A stretch of DNA of 14,354 bases. It comes from Acidobacteriota bacterium. GTDB taxonomy: Bacteria; Acidobacteriota; UBA6911; RPQK01; JAPXNP01. A program made the translations under genes and the position numbers. Where the stretch lies: assembly GCA_030614585.1 (NCBI GenBank), contig JAUWTT010000040.1:1-14354 (forward strand), in the 5' to 3' direction. Of this stretch, positions 7,479-14,354 are shown in pieces. Each line of letters begins with the position of its first letter. Position 1 is the first letter of the stretch. The notes under the pieces were generated by a model. That model saw only the letters and a list, made by a program, of their open reading frames with translations, had not been told where the DNA came from and did not search any database.

Positions 7479-9795
7479 CGTTTTCTCGCTCGCCAAGTTC
7501 AGTAAAGAACTCACGAGAACCATCGACAGGAATCTCGATCAGTATTTTGGTGCCTTGGGGGGTATTCGGCTCTGCCCGAACAAACCCGCTGTGTTCAGTG
7601 ATCACCTGGCGAACAATTGCCAGGCCGAGGCCTGTACCCTTCCTCTTGGTTGAGAAATAGGGCAGGAAAAGGTGTTCATAGTCATCTGCCTGAATTCCAT
7701 GGCCGGTATCCGCGAACTCGATTGTGGCGGACTTCCTTGTGGAATTAAACAACGTCCGGATGGTGATAATGCGATCCGTTGTCTGCTCAACCATCGCCTC
7801 AAGGGAATTATCGAGGAGGTTAACGAAAACCCGCTGCATCTGGTCGGGGTCGACAAAGACCTTGTCAATCCTGTGATCGAGCTCTTTTCGCACCTCCACG
7901 GGAGTCAAGGCACCTTCAAACAGTTTGAGGCTTTTCTCTATCAGGTCGTTGAGCCCCACCTCAGTAGGCTTGCAGGCGGGGAGTCGTGCGAATTGTGAAA
8001 ACTCGGCAAGAAGATTCCGGAGCATTCTGGATTCCACGACGATGATGCGCGTCGCTTCACCTAGGATCCGTTGAAACTCCTTAAGTTCTTCACTCTGCGG
8101 AAGCGAGTTGGCGATCTTCTCGAATCTTCGATTTATCCGCTCCGCGGAAAGTTGAATTGGAGTCAAAGGGTTCTTGATCTCATGCGCCAGCCGCCGCGCA
8201 ACCTCCTGCCATGCCGCAAATTTCTCAGCTCTGATCAATTCAGTCAGATCATCCAGGACGATAAGGTATTCCGTTTCGTCTCGGAAAGGAACTGGATTTG
8301 CCGTCATTGTCGCAGCCACAAGAAGGGGGCGCTCGTTTCGTTCAATTGTTACCTGCCTGCGATAAGTTCCGAAGAGGCGGGCCCTTTTCTTCATGGCCCT
8401 GAAATCAGAGTGCAACTTTGCATCAGCCACAGCCCGGATCGGCCTGCCTATGATTTCGTCCGGAATCGCTTGTAGCATGTTCAGGGCAGCACGGTTGGCA
8501 GTACGGATCACATCGGATTCATCAACGGTAATAACGCCAGTTGCGATGTTCTGGAGGATCGTTTCGATGTATTGCCTTCGTTCATCCAGTCGAACATTGG
8601 TGTCCTTGAGCTGAAGGTTAGCTCTCTCTATTTGTGACCGGCCCTCCTTTAGCTGGGCAGCCATTTTATTGAATGAATCCACCAGGATCCCCAGTTCATC
8701 AACCGCTTGAACCCCAACCCGATAGTCCAGGTTTCCCTCGGCAAGTTCTCGCGACCCTTCCGCCAGGGCCTCGAGAGGGACGGTTAGCTTCTTAGCGATA
8801 AAGTTGCCCAGCCAGACAAACCCAAAAACGAGCGCAAGGGTGGTCATGCTCAGAATGAGGATGAAAGTACCTCGGAGCGATGCCAGCGTACCTTGCAGAT
8901 CCTCGTAAACCTGGTTGGCTTCACGGACTCGTTCCACCTCGAATGCAACGCTCTTCGGTACTGAAAAGGACAAAAACAGTACGCGCTCAGGCCCACCCTT
9001 CGAGGAATCAAGCACAACGCCGACAGTTCCGCGATCGATGACTCCTTCCTCGGAGGCCACCTTCCTCTTGAGAGCATAGTGGAATCCCTCTCCGATAACA
9101 TCGGAAGCGTCGGCTTTCACACTGTCTTCGATCGGAAGACCCGCTTCAGCGATCACCGAACCATCTGCCAGGACCACTGATACGCCGTAGAACCCTTTCC
9201 TGCGAGCCTGCTGAATCAGCCCTTCCCCAAGAATTTCCTCATCGTCAGCCAAAACTGCCGCCAGGTTTCGAGCGTTCGACAGGATCAAGGCCCGCTTTTC
9301 AAGGTAGTATTGATTCGCGATGGTCGCTGACGACTGAAGCAGTTGTTCCGAGGGTGCACTCGCCCACTTAGTCAGGTTCTGGTTGATGAGTCCAAACGCC
9401 AGGAAGAACATGATGAGGGCGGGGAAAAGCGAAAAGATGATAAAAGTAAGGACTAGCTTGGTTTTTATTCGGCTTCCGGGACGGCGTCCTTGAAACTCAA
9501 AAAACAGTCGAATCAGATTTCGGGCCAAGGCAATGGTTAAGGAAAGGACCAGGATAAAGATCAGCGCCCAAATCACCGCCCAGAGACTGAAGTTCCAAAG
9601 GAAGTTTCGATTGCCGACCGACGAGGGGTTTAAAAAGAAGACACTTACGAGAAAAGCTGCTACAAAAAGGACGAGGAATCCGGAAACCCAATAGATCTTG
9701 CGCAGGAGTTCCTTCTGTTTCATGGCAGGAAGCGAAAGGCGTGCACGGACCCGGTTGGCCACTCTGGGATCATACCCGCGAAGTTGGCTGCGCAC
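7453..9795 (-). CDS. ntrY: NtrY-like membrane sensor histidine kinase
   Basis: This protein of up to 780 residues has the NtrY layout. Three N-terminal membrane segments (about 37-55, 68-91, 114-136) precede an extracytoplasmic sensor region (about 137-308). A fourth segment (309-330), a HAMP domain (about 331-385) and a PAS domain (about 403-520) follow. HisKA has phospho-acceptor His538 in RRLAHEIKNPLTPIQLSAERI-like sequence, and HATPase_c has N-box NLLDNSLEAM (659-668), DTGHG (696-700) and GTGLGLA (720-726). All kinase motifs are intact. It should phosphorylate the NtrX-like regulator that starts inside its 3' end. In proteobacteria NtrYX is tied to nitrogen or redox and envelope sensing; the ligand here is unknown. 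Start choice: GTG 9795 has an AGGAAA 13 bases upstream, while ATG 9723 (24 codons later, MKQKELL) has no visible ribosome-binding site but begins closer to the first membrane segment. Either could be right. Confidence 0.92.
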   Translation of the reverse strand: MRSQLRGYDPRVANRVRARLSLPAMKQKELLRKIYWVSGFLVLFVAAFLVSVFFLNPSSVGNRNFLWNFSLWAVIWALIFILVLSLTIALARNLIRLFFEFQGRRPGSRIKTKLVLTFIIFSLFPALIMFFLAFGLINQNLTKWASAPSEQLLQSSATIANQYYLEKRALILSNARNLAAVLADDEEILGEGLIQQARRKGFYGVSVVLADGSVIAEAGLPIEDSVKADASDVIGEGFHYALKRKVASEEGVIDRGTVGVVLDSSKGGPERVLFLSFSVPKSVAFEVERVREANQVYEDLQGTLASLRGTFILILSMTTLALVFGFVWLGNFIAKKLTVPLEALAEGSRELAEGNLDYRVGVQAVDELGILVDSFNKMAAQLKEGRSQIERANLQLKDTNVRLDERRQYIETILQNIATGVITVDESDVIRTANRAALNMLQAIPDEIIGRPIRAVADAKLHSDFRAMKKRARLFGTYRRQVTIERNERPLLVAATMTANPVPFRDETEYLIVLDDLTELIRAEKFAAWQEVARRLAHEIKNPLTPIQLSAERINRRFEKIANSLPQSEELKEFQRILGEATRIIVVESRMLRNLLAEFSQFARLPACKPTEVGLNDLIEKSLKLFEGALTPVEVRKELDHRIDKVFVDPDQMQRVFVNLLDNSLEAMVEQTTDRIITIRTLFNSTRKSATIEFADTGHGIQADDYEHLFLPYFSTKRKGTGLGLAIVRQVITEHSGFVRAEPNTPQGTKILIEIPVDGSREFFTELGERENDESKTPSS

Positions 9796-9852
9796 AGGGG
9801 GTTTGGTTTCCTGCCCGTCACAATTGGGTAGCAGAACATGTCAATGCCCGGT

Positions 9853-9861
9853 ATTCTATCA
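9853..9861 (-). promoter_or_regulatory. Candidate extended -10 promoter for ntrYX
   Basis: Reading the minus strand, TGATAGAAT occurs 58 bp upstream of the ntrY GTG. It gives a TG dinucleotide, one base, then TAGAAT (5 of 6 match to TATAAT). No good -35 box sits at the normal distance, which an extended -10 element can tolerate. The divergent gap to hyuA is only 91 bp, so promoters for both directions must be packed here. This is a motif match only. Confidence 0.3.
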
Positions 9862-9886
9862 CTTTTGAATCTGGAAACTCTTGAAA

Positions 9887-11917
9887 ATGCTAAGAATCGG
9901 AATTGATACAGGCGGTACCTTTACAGACTTTGTTGTACTTGACGGCCAACGAATGGTGGTGGTTAAGCTGCCTTCCACTCCTAAAGCCCCGGAACGGGCC
10001 GTTCTGGAGGGTTTGGCGAAGCTAGTGAAAGGTCGAAAAGACTTCTTACTGCAACATGGGTCTACTGTTGCTACGAACGCGTTTCTGGAGCGCAAGGGGG
10101 CTAAGTCGGCTCTGATTACGAACCAGGGATTTGAGGATCTGATTGAGATCGGTCGACAAAACCGACCAGAGCTCTACAACCTCCAGAGCTCACGACCTCA
10201 GCCACTCATTCCAAAGAAGTGGAGGATTGGAGTCAGGGAACGGACTTCCTGGGATGGAAGACAGCTCATCTCACTGGAAGAGAAGTCCCTGAACTGGCTG
10301 AAAACAAAGATCTCACAGCTGAAAGTTGAGTCAATCGCAGTGGTTCTCTTGTACAGTTTTTTGAAACCGGAGAACGAGCTACGAGTTGCTGAAGCGTTGG
10401 AAGCTCTTGGTTTGCCGATTTCCCTTTCTCACCAGGTCCTTCCCGAGTTTCGGGAATACGAAAGAACGTCAACAACTGTTGTCAATGCCTACGTACAGCC
10501 GAGAATGTCTCGGTACCTGAAAGCCCTCAGTTCGAGCGAGTTGGTAAATCGGGGAAAACTGACCGTAATGCAGTCAAATGGAGGTGTTATCTCCGCTCGA
10601 GAAGCAAGTTCGGAACCAGTGAGGACACTTTTCTCCGGACCCGCCGGTGGGGTGGTTGGAGCGTTTGAGATTGCTCGCAAAGCAGGCTATGAAAAAGTAA
10701 TCACCTTCGACATGGGAGGGACTTCCACAGATGTCTGCCTTTGTGACGGTCGTATTGAAACGACTAATGAGTCGCAGATCGACCACTACCCGATCTCAAT
10801 CCAGATGATTGGTATTCAGACAGTAGGTGCCGGCGGAGGTTCGATTGCCTGGGTAGATGAAGGCGGACTTCTCAAAGTGGGCCCCCAGAGTGCTGGGGCT
10901 GATCCCGGACCTGTTTGCTACGGAAAAGGGCGGAATATCACCGTTACTGATGCCAACATTTACCTCGAACGGCTTGAGGCCGACTACTTCTTGGGTGGCG
11001 ACATGAGGTTGCACCCGGATCGAGTTCGCCCAGCTCTGAACAGACTTGGCAAGCAGTTGCAGAAGCTGGGAAAACGAGATTGGAAAGCACATGAAATAGC
11101 TGAGGGGGTTATCCGGATCGTGAACAGCCAGATGGAACGAGCTTTGAGACTCATTTCATTGCAGCGAGGTTACGATACCCGAGATTTTTCTCTGGTGACC
11201 TTTGGTGGAGCTGGAGGACTTCATGCATGCGATCTGGCACGTTCTCTCTTGATACCACGAGTCATCGTACCGCCTGATCCCGGGGCCTTGTCGGCGACTG
11301 GGATAGTGCGTTCGGATATCGTACAGGACAGTTCAGTGACCCTTGTTGTCACTACTCAGGAGCGGCGTTACAGAGCGACTCTTGAAGAAGGATTCCGCAA
11401 CCTTGAGGATGAGGTAAGCCGCAAGCTCGGACGACAAAAGTTTTCTCCGGACCAGATCCGATTCGACAGAACTGTGGACGCGCGGTATCTCGGCCAGTCG
11501 TACGAATTGAACATTCCGTACTCGGAAGATGTCGTAGACCATTTTCACCAGCGCCATGAGCAGTTTTATGGCTATGCCAGCAAGAGTTTGCCGGTTGAAT
11601 TCGTGAATCTGAGAATAAGGGGCAGGGCAAATTTCCCACTCCCCTCTCTCCGTGAGCACGCGGTTAAGCCCAAGAAGCCTCCCCAGGATGCCATGGTTCA
11701 GGAAAAGGAGATTTTTGGGGAGGGCAAGCCTGTGTCTGCAAAGTTTTTCCTCAGGGACAAGCTCAAGGCTGGGAATCTGCTTGAGGGCCCCTGTATCGTT
11801 CTCGAGTACAGCTCGACAACCTATATTCCCGCTGATTTTCAGGGTCGGATCGATCGTTGGCTAAACCTCATCCTGGAGCCACGGAAAAGGCGCAGGTCAG
11901 GTTCGCGAAAGAAGTAG
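9887..11917 (+). CDS. Hydantoinase/oxoprolinase subunit A family protein (HyuA-like)
   Basis: This 676-residue ASKHA-fold protein belongs to the family of N-methylhydantoinase A, 5-oxoprolinase N-terminal half and acetone carboxylase β subunit, which use ATP to activate a cyclic amide or a ketone. The N-terminal domain (about 1-175) has phosphate-binding GIDTGGTFTDF (5-15) and HGSTVATNAFLERKGA. The main hydantoinase A domain (about 190-480) has SGPAGGVVGA, DMGGTSTDV from Asp275, GAGGGSIAWVDEGG, SAGADPGPVCYG and TFGGAGGLHA. The C-terminal domain ends in a basic tail (RKRRRSGSRKK). ATG 9887 gives the canonical family start (MLRIGID); a TTG at 9881 with GGAAA just before it is an alternative. 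No HyuB subunit, normally encoded next to HyuA, is in the window. The next gene, 152 bp on, is an MttB-family methyltransferase. The substrate cannot be told from sequence. Confidence 0.92.
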   Translation: MLRIGIDTGGTFTDFVVLDGQRMVVVKLPSTPKAPERAVLEGLAKLVKGRKDFLLQHGSTVATNAFLERKGAKSALITNQGFEDLIEIGRQNRPELYNLQSSRPQPLIPKKWRIGVRERTSWDGRQLISLEEKSLNWLKTKISQLKVESIAVVLLYSFLKPENELRVAEALEALGLPISLSHQVLPEFREYERTSTTVVNAYVQPRMSRYLKALSSSELVNRGKLTVMQSNGGVISAREASSEPVRTLFSGPAGGVVGAFEIARKAGYEKVITFDMGGTSTDVCLCDGRIETTNESQIDHYPISIQMIGIQTVGAGGGSIAWVDEGGLLKVGPQSAGADPGPVCYGKGRNITVTDANIYLERLEADYFLGGDMRLHPDRVRPALNRLGKQLQKLGKRDWKAHEIAEGVIRIVNSQMERALRLISLQRGYDTRDFSLVTFGGAGGLHACDLARSLLIPRVIVPPDPGALSATGIVRSDIVQDSSVTLVVTTQERRYRATLEEGFRNLEDEVSRKLGRQKFSPDQIRFDRTVDARYLGQSYELNIPYSEDVVDHFHQRHEQFYGYASKSLPVEFVNLRIRGRANFPLPSLREHAVKPKKPPQDAMVQEKEIFGEGKPVSAKFFLRDKLKAGNLLEGPCIVLEYSSTTYIPADFQGRIDRWLNLILEPRKRRRSGSRKK

Positions 11918-12069
11918 ACCCTGGGCAGCTGTCGTGGTCGCGGATCGACAACACTCCTGGTTATGTGAGGGCTGGGTCAATTCGAATTTCAGGATCGTTG
12001 CAGGCCTCCACACAATGCTAGTCGAAAGGGTTTAGGACTCCCGTAAACCTGGGAATGGAGAGGGGCAAA
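11918..12069 (+). other. hyuA-mttB intergenic region with a leader hairpin
   Basis: These 152 bp hold no coding region. Near the end is an inverted repeat, GGGTTTA (12028-12034) and TAAACCT (12044-12050), a 7-bp stem including one G-T pair with a 9-base GGACTCCCG loop. The mttB ribosome-binding site follows seven bases later. No T-run follows, so it is not a clear terminator; a post-transcriptional control element is possible but unproven. I found no recognisable cobalamin riboswitch and no σ54 -24/-12 pair (GG-N10-GC). Confidence 0.35.
12057..12065 (+). promoter_or_regulatory. Ribosome-binding site of the mttB-like gene
   Basis: The purine run GGAGAGGGG lies four bases before ATG 12070. It overlaps the first codons that would be used if translation began at ATG 12055, so it decides for 12070 as the start. 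Confidence 0.75.
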
Positions 12070-13515
12070 ATGAATCTAACCGTGTTGAGTGATCGCCAGA
12101 TTCAAAGGCTTCATGAGGCCTCTTTACGCATACTAAGCACTATCGGCGTCCATATGCCTCACGGCGAGATGAGGGGGCTGTTCCGTAATGCTGGAGCCGA
12201 TGTGAACGATCCAGACGGCATCGTCAAGATCCCTGAGGATTTGATCTACAGCTCTTTGGAAAGTGCAGGCAAGTCGTTCACACTTTATGGTCGTGACCGA
12301 GCGCATCAGGCGAGGTTTGGTGCGGGCACCCGGAACTACAACTCAAGTGCGAGCGAGGTCTTTTGGGTCGAGGATTCTGGGACTCAGAGACGTTATGCAT
12401 CGCTTCACGATGTTGAAACAGCAACTCGGTTGGGAGATAGCCTTCCCTTGGTCAACTTAGTTGGGGCCATGGCGGATCCTCAGGAAGTACCGTCTCGATA
12501 TCGGTGTGTAGAGGTTGCGGCTGCCCAGCTCAGAAACACCACCAAGCCGATCTACTTCTTCTTCCATAACAGAGCGGCTTCTCGGTATCTCCTGGAAATC
12601 ATGGCAGCAGTTTCCGGCAGTGAAGAAGATGCGATTCAATATCCTCTTTGTTGTCCAATGCTGGAGCCGATCAGCCCACTTAAGTTTCCGTACGACGGAA
12701 TTGACCTCCTATTTGAAACAGCACGATTCTCTCTGCCCGTAATAATCGGCCCGATGGCCCAAGTGGGGGCGACGGCGCCGGGTACGTTGGCAGGAACCCT
12801 GGCTCAGGAGAATGCAGAGATCCTGGCAGGTATATGTGCTACCCAGTTGATCAAACCAGGGCTGGCGGTCTGCTACGGAGGTATTCCCCATGCATTCGAC
12901 ATGCAGACTACGCAGCTGGTTTTTGCCGGACCTGAACAGGCCCTGATGTCGATCGCCATGACCCAGCTTGGCAAGTATTATGAGCTTCCGGTCTACATTA
13001 ACGTGGGCCTTACCGACAGCAAGGTGCTGGACGCTCAAGCGGGCTTGGAGGCAGGAACCACGCTTGTTTGCGGCGCTCTGGCCGGTGCCGATATCTTCGG
13101 TCATTTCGGAATTTGCGGCGTCGACCAGGGTGCATCACTTGTCACGCTGATGATGCAGCATGAGCTGCTCGGTTACGTTGAGCGGATCATGCAGGGTATC
13201 GAGGTTAGCGACGAGAAGTTGGGCCTGGATGTCATTCGTTCAGTGGGATGGGAGGGGACTTTTCTGGCGGAGGAGCATACGGCCAGACACTTCAGGGACG
13301 AACTGTGGTTTCCCCAGCTGCTGGATCGGGATTACTGGTCGAACTGGGTGGAACAAGGGGCTAGCACGATGTACGAACGATGTGTTGCCCTGAAGGATCG
13401 GTTACTCAGAGAACACACTCCAGAGTTACTGGAGGAGGATACGGACAAGGAGATAGGCGAGATTCTGTCAGCCGCCAGAAAGCACCTGGCTCCCGACACC
13501 GAATCAAGGGACTGA
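12070..13515 (+). CDS. Trimethylamine methyltransferase (MttB) family protein, non-pyrrolysine type
   Basis: This 481-residue protein is a full-length member of the MttB superfamily. These are TIM-barrel enzymes that move a methyl group from a quaternary or tertiary amine to a corrinoid protein. The N-terminal block LSDRQIQRLHEASLRILSTIG and the C-terminal blocks SKVLDAQAGLEAG, GYVERIMQGIEVSDEKLGLDVI, FLAEEHTARHFRDELWFP and LLDRDYW are characteristic. No in-frame TAG interrupts the gene, so it is not a pyrrolysine-containing trimethylamine enzyme. Known relatives without pyrrolysine demethylate glycine betaine, proline betaine, carnitine or butyrobetaine. I chose ATG 12070 because of the ribosome-binding site directly before it. 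It is on the same strand as the HyuA-like gene and 152 bp after it. The usual companions, an MttC-type corrinoid protein and an MtgA-type methyltransferase, are not in the window. The substrate is unknown. Confidence 0.92.
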   Translation: MNLTVLSDRQIQRLHEASLRILSTIGVHMPHGEMRGLFRNAGADVNDPDGIVKIPEDLIYSSLESAGKSFTLYGRDRAHQARFGAGTRNYNSSASEVFWVEDSGTQRRYASLHDVETATRLGDSLPLVNLVGAMADPQEVPSRYRCVEVAAAQLRNTTKPIYFFFHNRAASRYLLEIMAAVSGSEEDAIQYPLCCPMLEPISPLKFPYDGIDLLFETARFSLPVIIGPMAQVGATAPGTLAGTLAQENAEILAGICATQLIKPGLAVCYGGIPHAFDMQTTQLVFAGPEQALMSIAMTQLGKYYELPVYINVGLTDSKVLDAQAGLEAGTTLVCGALAGADIFGHFGICGVDQGASLVTLMMQHELLGYVERIMQGIEVSDEKLGLDVIRSVGWEGTFLAEEHTARHFRDELWFPQLLDRDYWSNWVEQGASTMYERCVALKDRLLREHTPELLEEDTDKEIGEILSAARKHLAPDTESRD

Positions 13516-13549
13516 AACAGGTTATCGGAGACAGCCTGTTTCAGTCCTT
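13507..13549. terminator. Candidate bidirectional terminator hairpin between convergent genes
   Basis: GGACTGAAACAGG (13509-13521) and CCTGTTTCAGTCC (13535-13547) form a perfect 13-bp stem around a 13-base loop. One G-T and one A-T pair extend it at the base. The mttB stop codon (13513-13515) lies inside the 5' arm. The hairpin is at the convergent junction with the YbbR-LysM gene, whose stop is 66 bp away, so it could serve both strands. Neither side has a proper T-run (TTAAGATATT follows on the plus strand), so it may instead protect the 3' end or depend on Rho. Confidence 0.55.
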
Positions 13550-13555
13550 AAGATA

Positions 13556-13598
13556 TTCGAGTTTGAGATTTCTTTCGAATTTCGAGCTTCAAGCTTCC
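13556..13598. repeat. Degenerate TTCGA(A/G)TTT microrepeat
   Basis: This 43-bp A/T-rich intergenic stretch is built from variants of TTCGAGTTT, TTCGAATTTCGAG and CTTCAAGCTTCC. It contains the palindromes TTCGAA and AAGCTT. Related words (TTCGAATTTC) recur once in the hyuA-mttB gap near 11981. It looks like a low-complexity intergenic repeat remnant. No function is visible. Confidence 0.35.
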
Positions 13599-13612
13599 AC
13601 CGCCGCGGCTAG

Positions 13613-14354
13613 TCAGTCCTGGCTTGTGGTGTCCAGCCTGAGTCTTTGCCCAGGATGGATAGGATCTGCAGGCGTCAGACTGTTACGTTCGCGCAACTCA
13701 CTAACGGTTAATCCATAGCGGCGACTAATGTCCCAAAGAGTGTCACCGACACGAACCTCGTGGTAGTTTCCCGTTCTTCCTTCGGGCAGCTGCTCTAGAA
13801 GCGGCTGTTGAGCCCCGAAGTCAATGCGAACCTGAAACACACTTGGTTGTCCGGCGATGAGTCGCAGCGAGGGTGAGGAAAGCACCAGTGGAACTTCAAC
13901 TGTCTGTGTCCCTTCAGCAGGATCGATCTGGCTAAGATCGATTTGCTCGGTGTAGAGGCTGCCGACCTTTGCGAGTATCGATTCAGGTCCCCGGAGGCTT
14001 ACGGATTCAGGAGTCACACCCATCTTTTCTATCTGGTATCCAAGCGGCGGAACCCCTACGATTCTTGGCCTGACCGGCACCGCCTTCTCAATCCGCTCTT
14101 CCAGTTCCAGCCTAACTATTGAAGGCGTGAGACGTACAATTTCCAACCCCAACGGAACTTCGAAGTTCTCTCGGTTCAGTACGATCTCGTGGGTTCCGGC
14201 TCTCATCTTCTTGAGATCCAGGAAGGCTCGCACCTCCTCGGCCCTCAGAGTGTCAACAATTCTTTGCCTGCCGGAAATCTGGGCCTCAATCTTCTCGATG
14301 GAAACCTCTTTGAGTTCCAGTTCTTCAGGTAGATTGCGAAAATCGAGCGAAGCG
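13613..14354 (-). CDS. YbbR/CdaR-domain protein with C-terminal LysM domain (partial, N-terminus beyond the right edge)
   Basis: The frame is open from the right edge to TGA 13613, giving 246 C-terminal residues. Internal GTG 14233 is not a believable start because conserved-looking sequence continues upstream (LPEELELKEVSIEKIEAQISG) to the edge. The visible part holds at least two YbbR-like β modules. The second carries the usual pattern GVTPESVSLRGPESIL followed by EQIDLSQIDPAEG. The last ~50 residues form a LysM domain (VRVGDTLWDISRRYGLTVSELRERN to HPGQRLRL), a peptidoglycan-binding fold. YbbR proteins (CdaR in Firmicutes) are membrane-anchored extracytoplasmic regulators of the diadenylate cyclase CdaA, and the genes often adjoin cdaA and glmM. 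Those genes would lie beyond the right edge, so the membrane anchor and the partner cannot be checked. LysM fused to YbbR is unusual and suggests that this protein senses or anchors to the wall. Confidence 0.85.
   Translation of the reverse strand, partial: ASLDFRNLPEELELKEVSIEKIEAQISGRQRIVDTLRAEEVRAFLDLKKMRAGTHEIVLNRENFEVPLGLEIVRLTPSIVRLELEERIEKAVPVRPRIVGVPPLGYQIEKMGVTPESVSLRGPESILAKVGSLYTEQIDLSQIDPAEGTQTVEVPLVLSSPSLRLIAGQPSVFQVRIDFGAQQPLLEQLPEGRTGNYHEVRVGDTLWDISRRYGLTVSELRERNSLTPADPIHPGQRLRLDTTSQD

Noticed and set aside
11333..11659. Overlapping minus-strand frames of 95-108 codons opposite the HyuA-like gene
   Set aside because: They are antisense to the C-terminal HyuA domain, have no family resemblance and two of them compete for the same DNA.
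12709..13104. 131-codon minus-strand frame opposite mttB
   Set aside because: It overlaps conserved MttB-family sequence on the other strand and shows no domain of its own.
12070..13515. Pyrrolysine-containing MttB
   Set aside because: The frame has no internal TAG and is full length for the family, so it belongs to the non-pyrrolysine group.
1..14354. CRISPR arrays, tRNA or rRNA genes, insertion sequences
   Set aside because: No regularly spaced repeats, cloverleaf-like sequences, rRNA segments, transposase motifs or paired terminal repeats were seen on either strand.

Overview
The window is bacterial chromosome, mostly housekeeping genes, with coding density above 90% and, by eye, slightly more than half G+C. 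A σ54-type NtrY/NtrX two-component pair, a YbbR-domain protein, PNPase and MutS2 together point to a Gram-negative-type bacterium. Acidobacteriota or a neighbouring candidate phylum would fit, but this is a weak inference from gene content. I see no insertion sequences, phage genes, CRISPR arrays, tRNAs or rRNAs.

Left part (1-9795, all minus strand, so read right to left): a co-directional run ntrY - ntrX - xerC/D - rpsO - pnp - larB - mutS2. The ntrY and ntrX coding regions overlap by 26 bp. A tyrosine recombinase with all its catalytic residues follows, then ribosomal protein S15 and PNPase in the widespread rpsO-pnp order, then LarB (first enzyme of the nickel-pincer cofactor pathway) 11 bp after pnp. 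The last gene is MutS2, whose C-terminal third lies beyond the left edge. The larger gaps are 106 bp (before rpsO) and 223 bp (before pnp). They probably carry internal promoters, so this need not be one transcript.

Middle to right part (9887-13515, plus strand): after a short divergent region come two metabolic genes. One is a HyuA-type hydantoinase/oxoprolinase subunit A protein, the other a trimethylamine methyltransferase (MttB)-family protein without a pyrrolysine codon. Their usual partners (HyuB; a corrinoid protein and its activator) are not in the window. This is the least explained part and the best candidate for an undescribed pathway.

Right edge (13613-14354, minus strand): the C-terminal part of a YbbR/CdaR-like protein that ends in a LysM peptidoglycan-binding domain. 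This architecture could link c-di-AMP signalling to the cell wall. A 13-bp perfect hairpin covers the mttB stop codon between these convergent genes.

Several starts were moved to codons with better support: pnp to ATG 4536, ntrX to ATG 7478, mttB to ATG 12070 and, tentatively, hyuA to ATG 9887.
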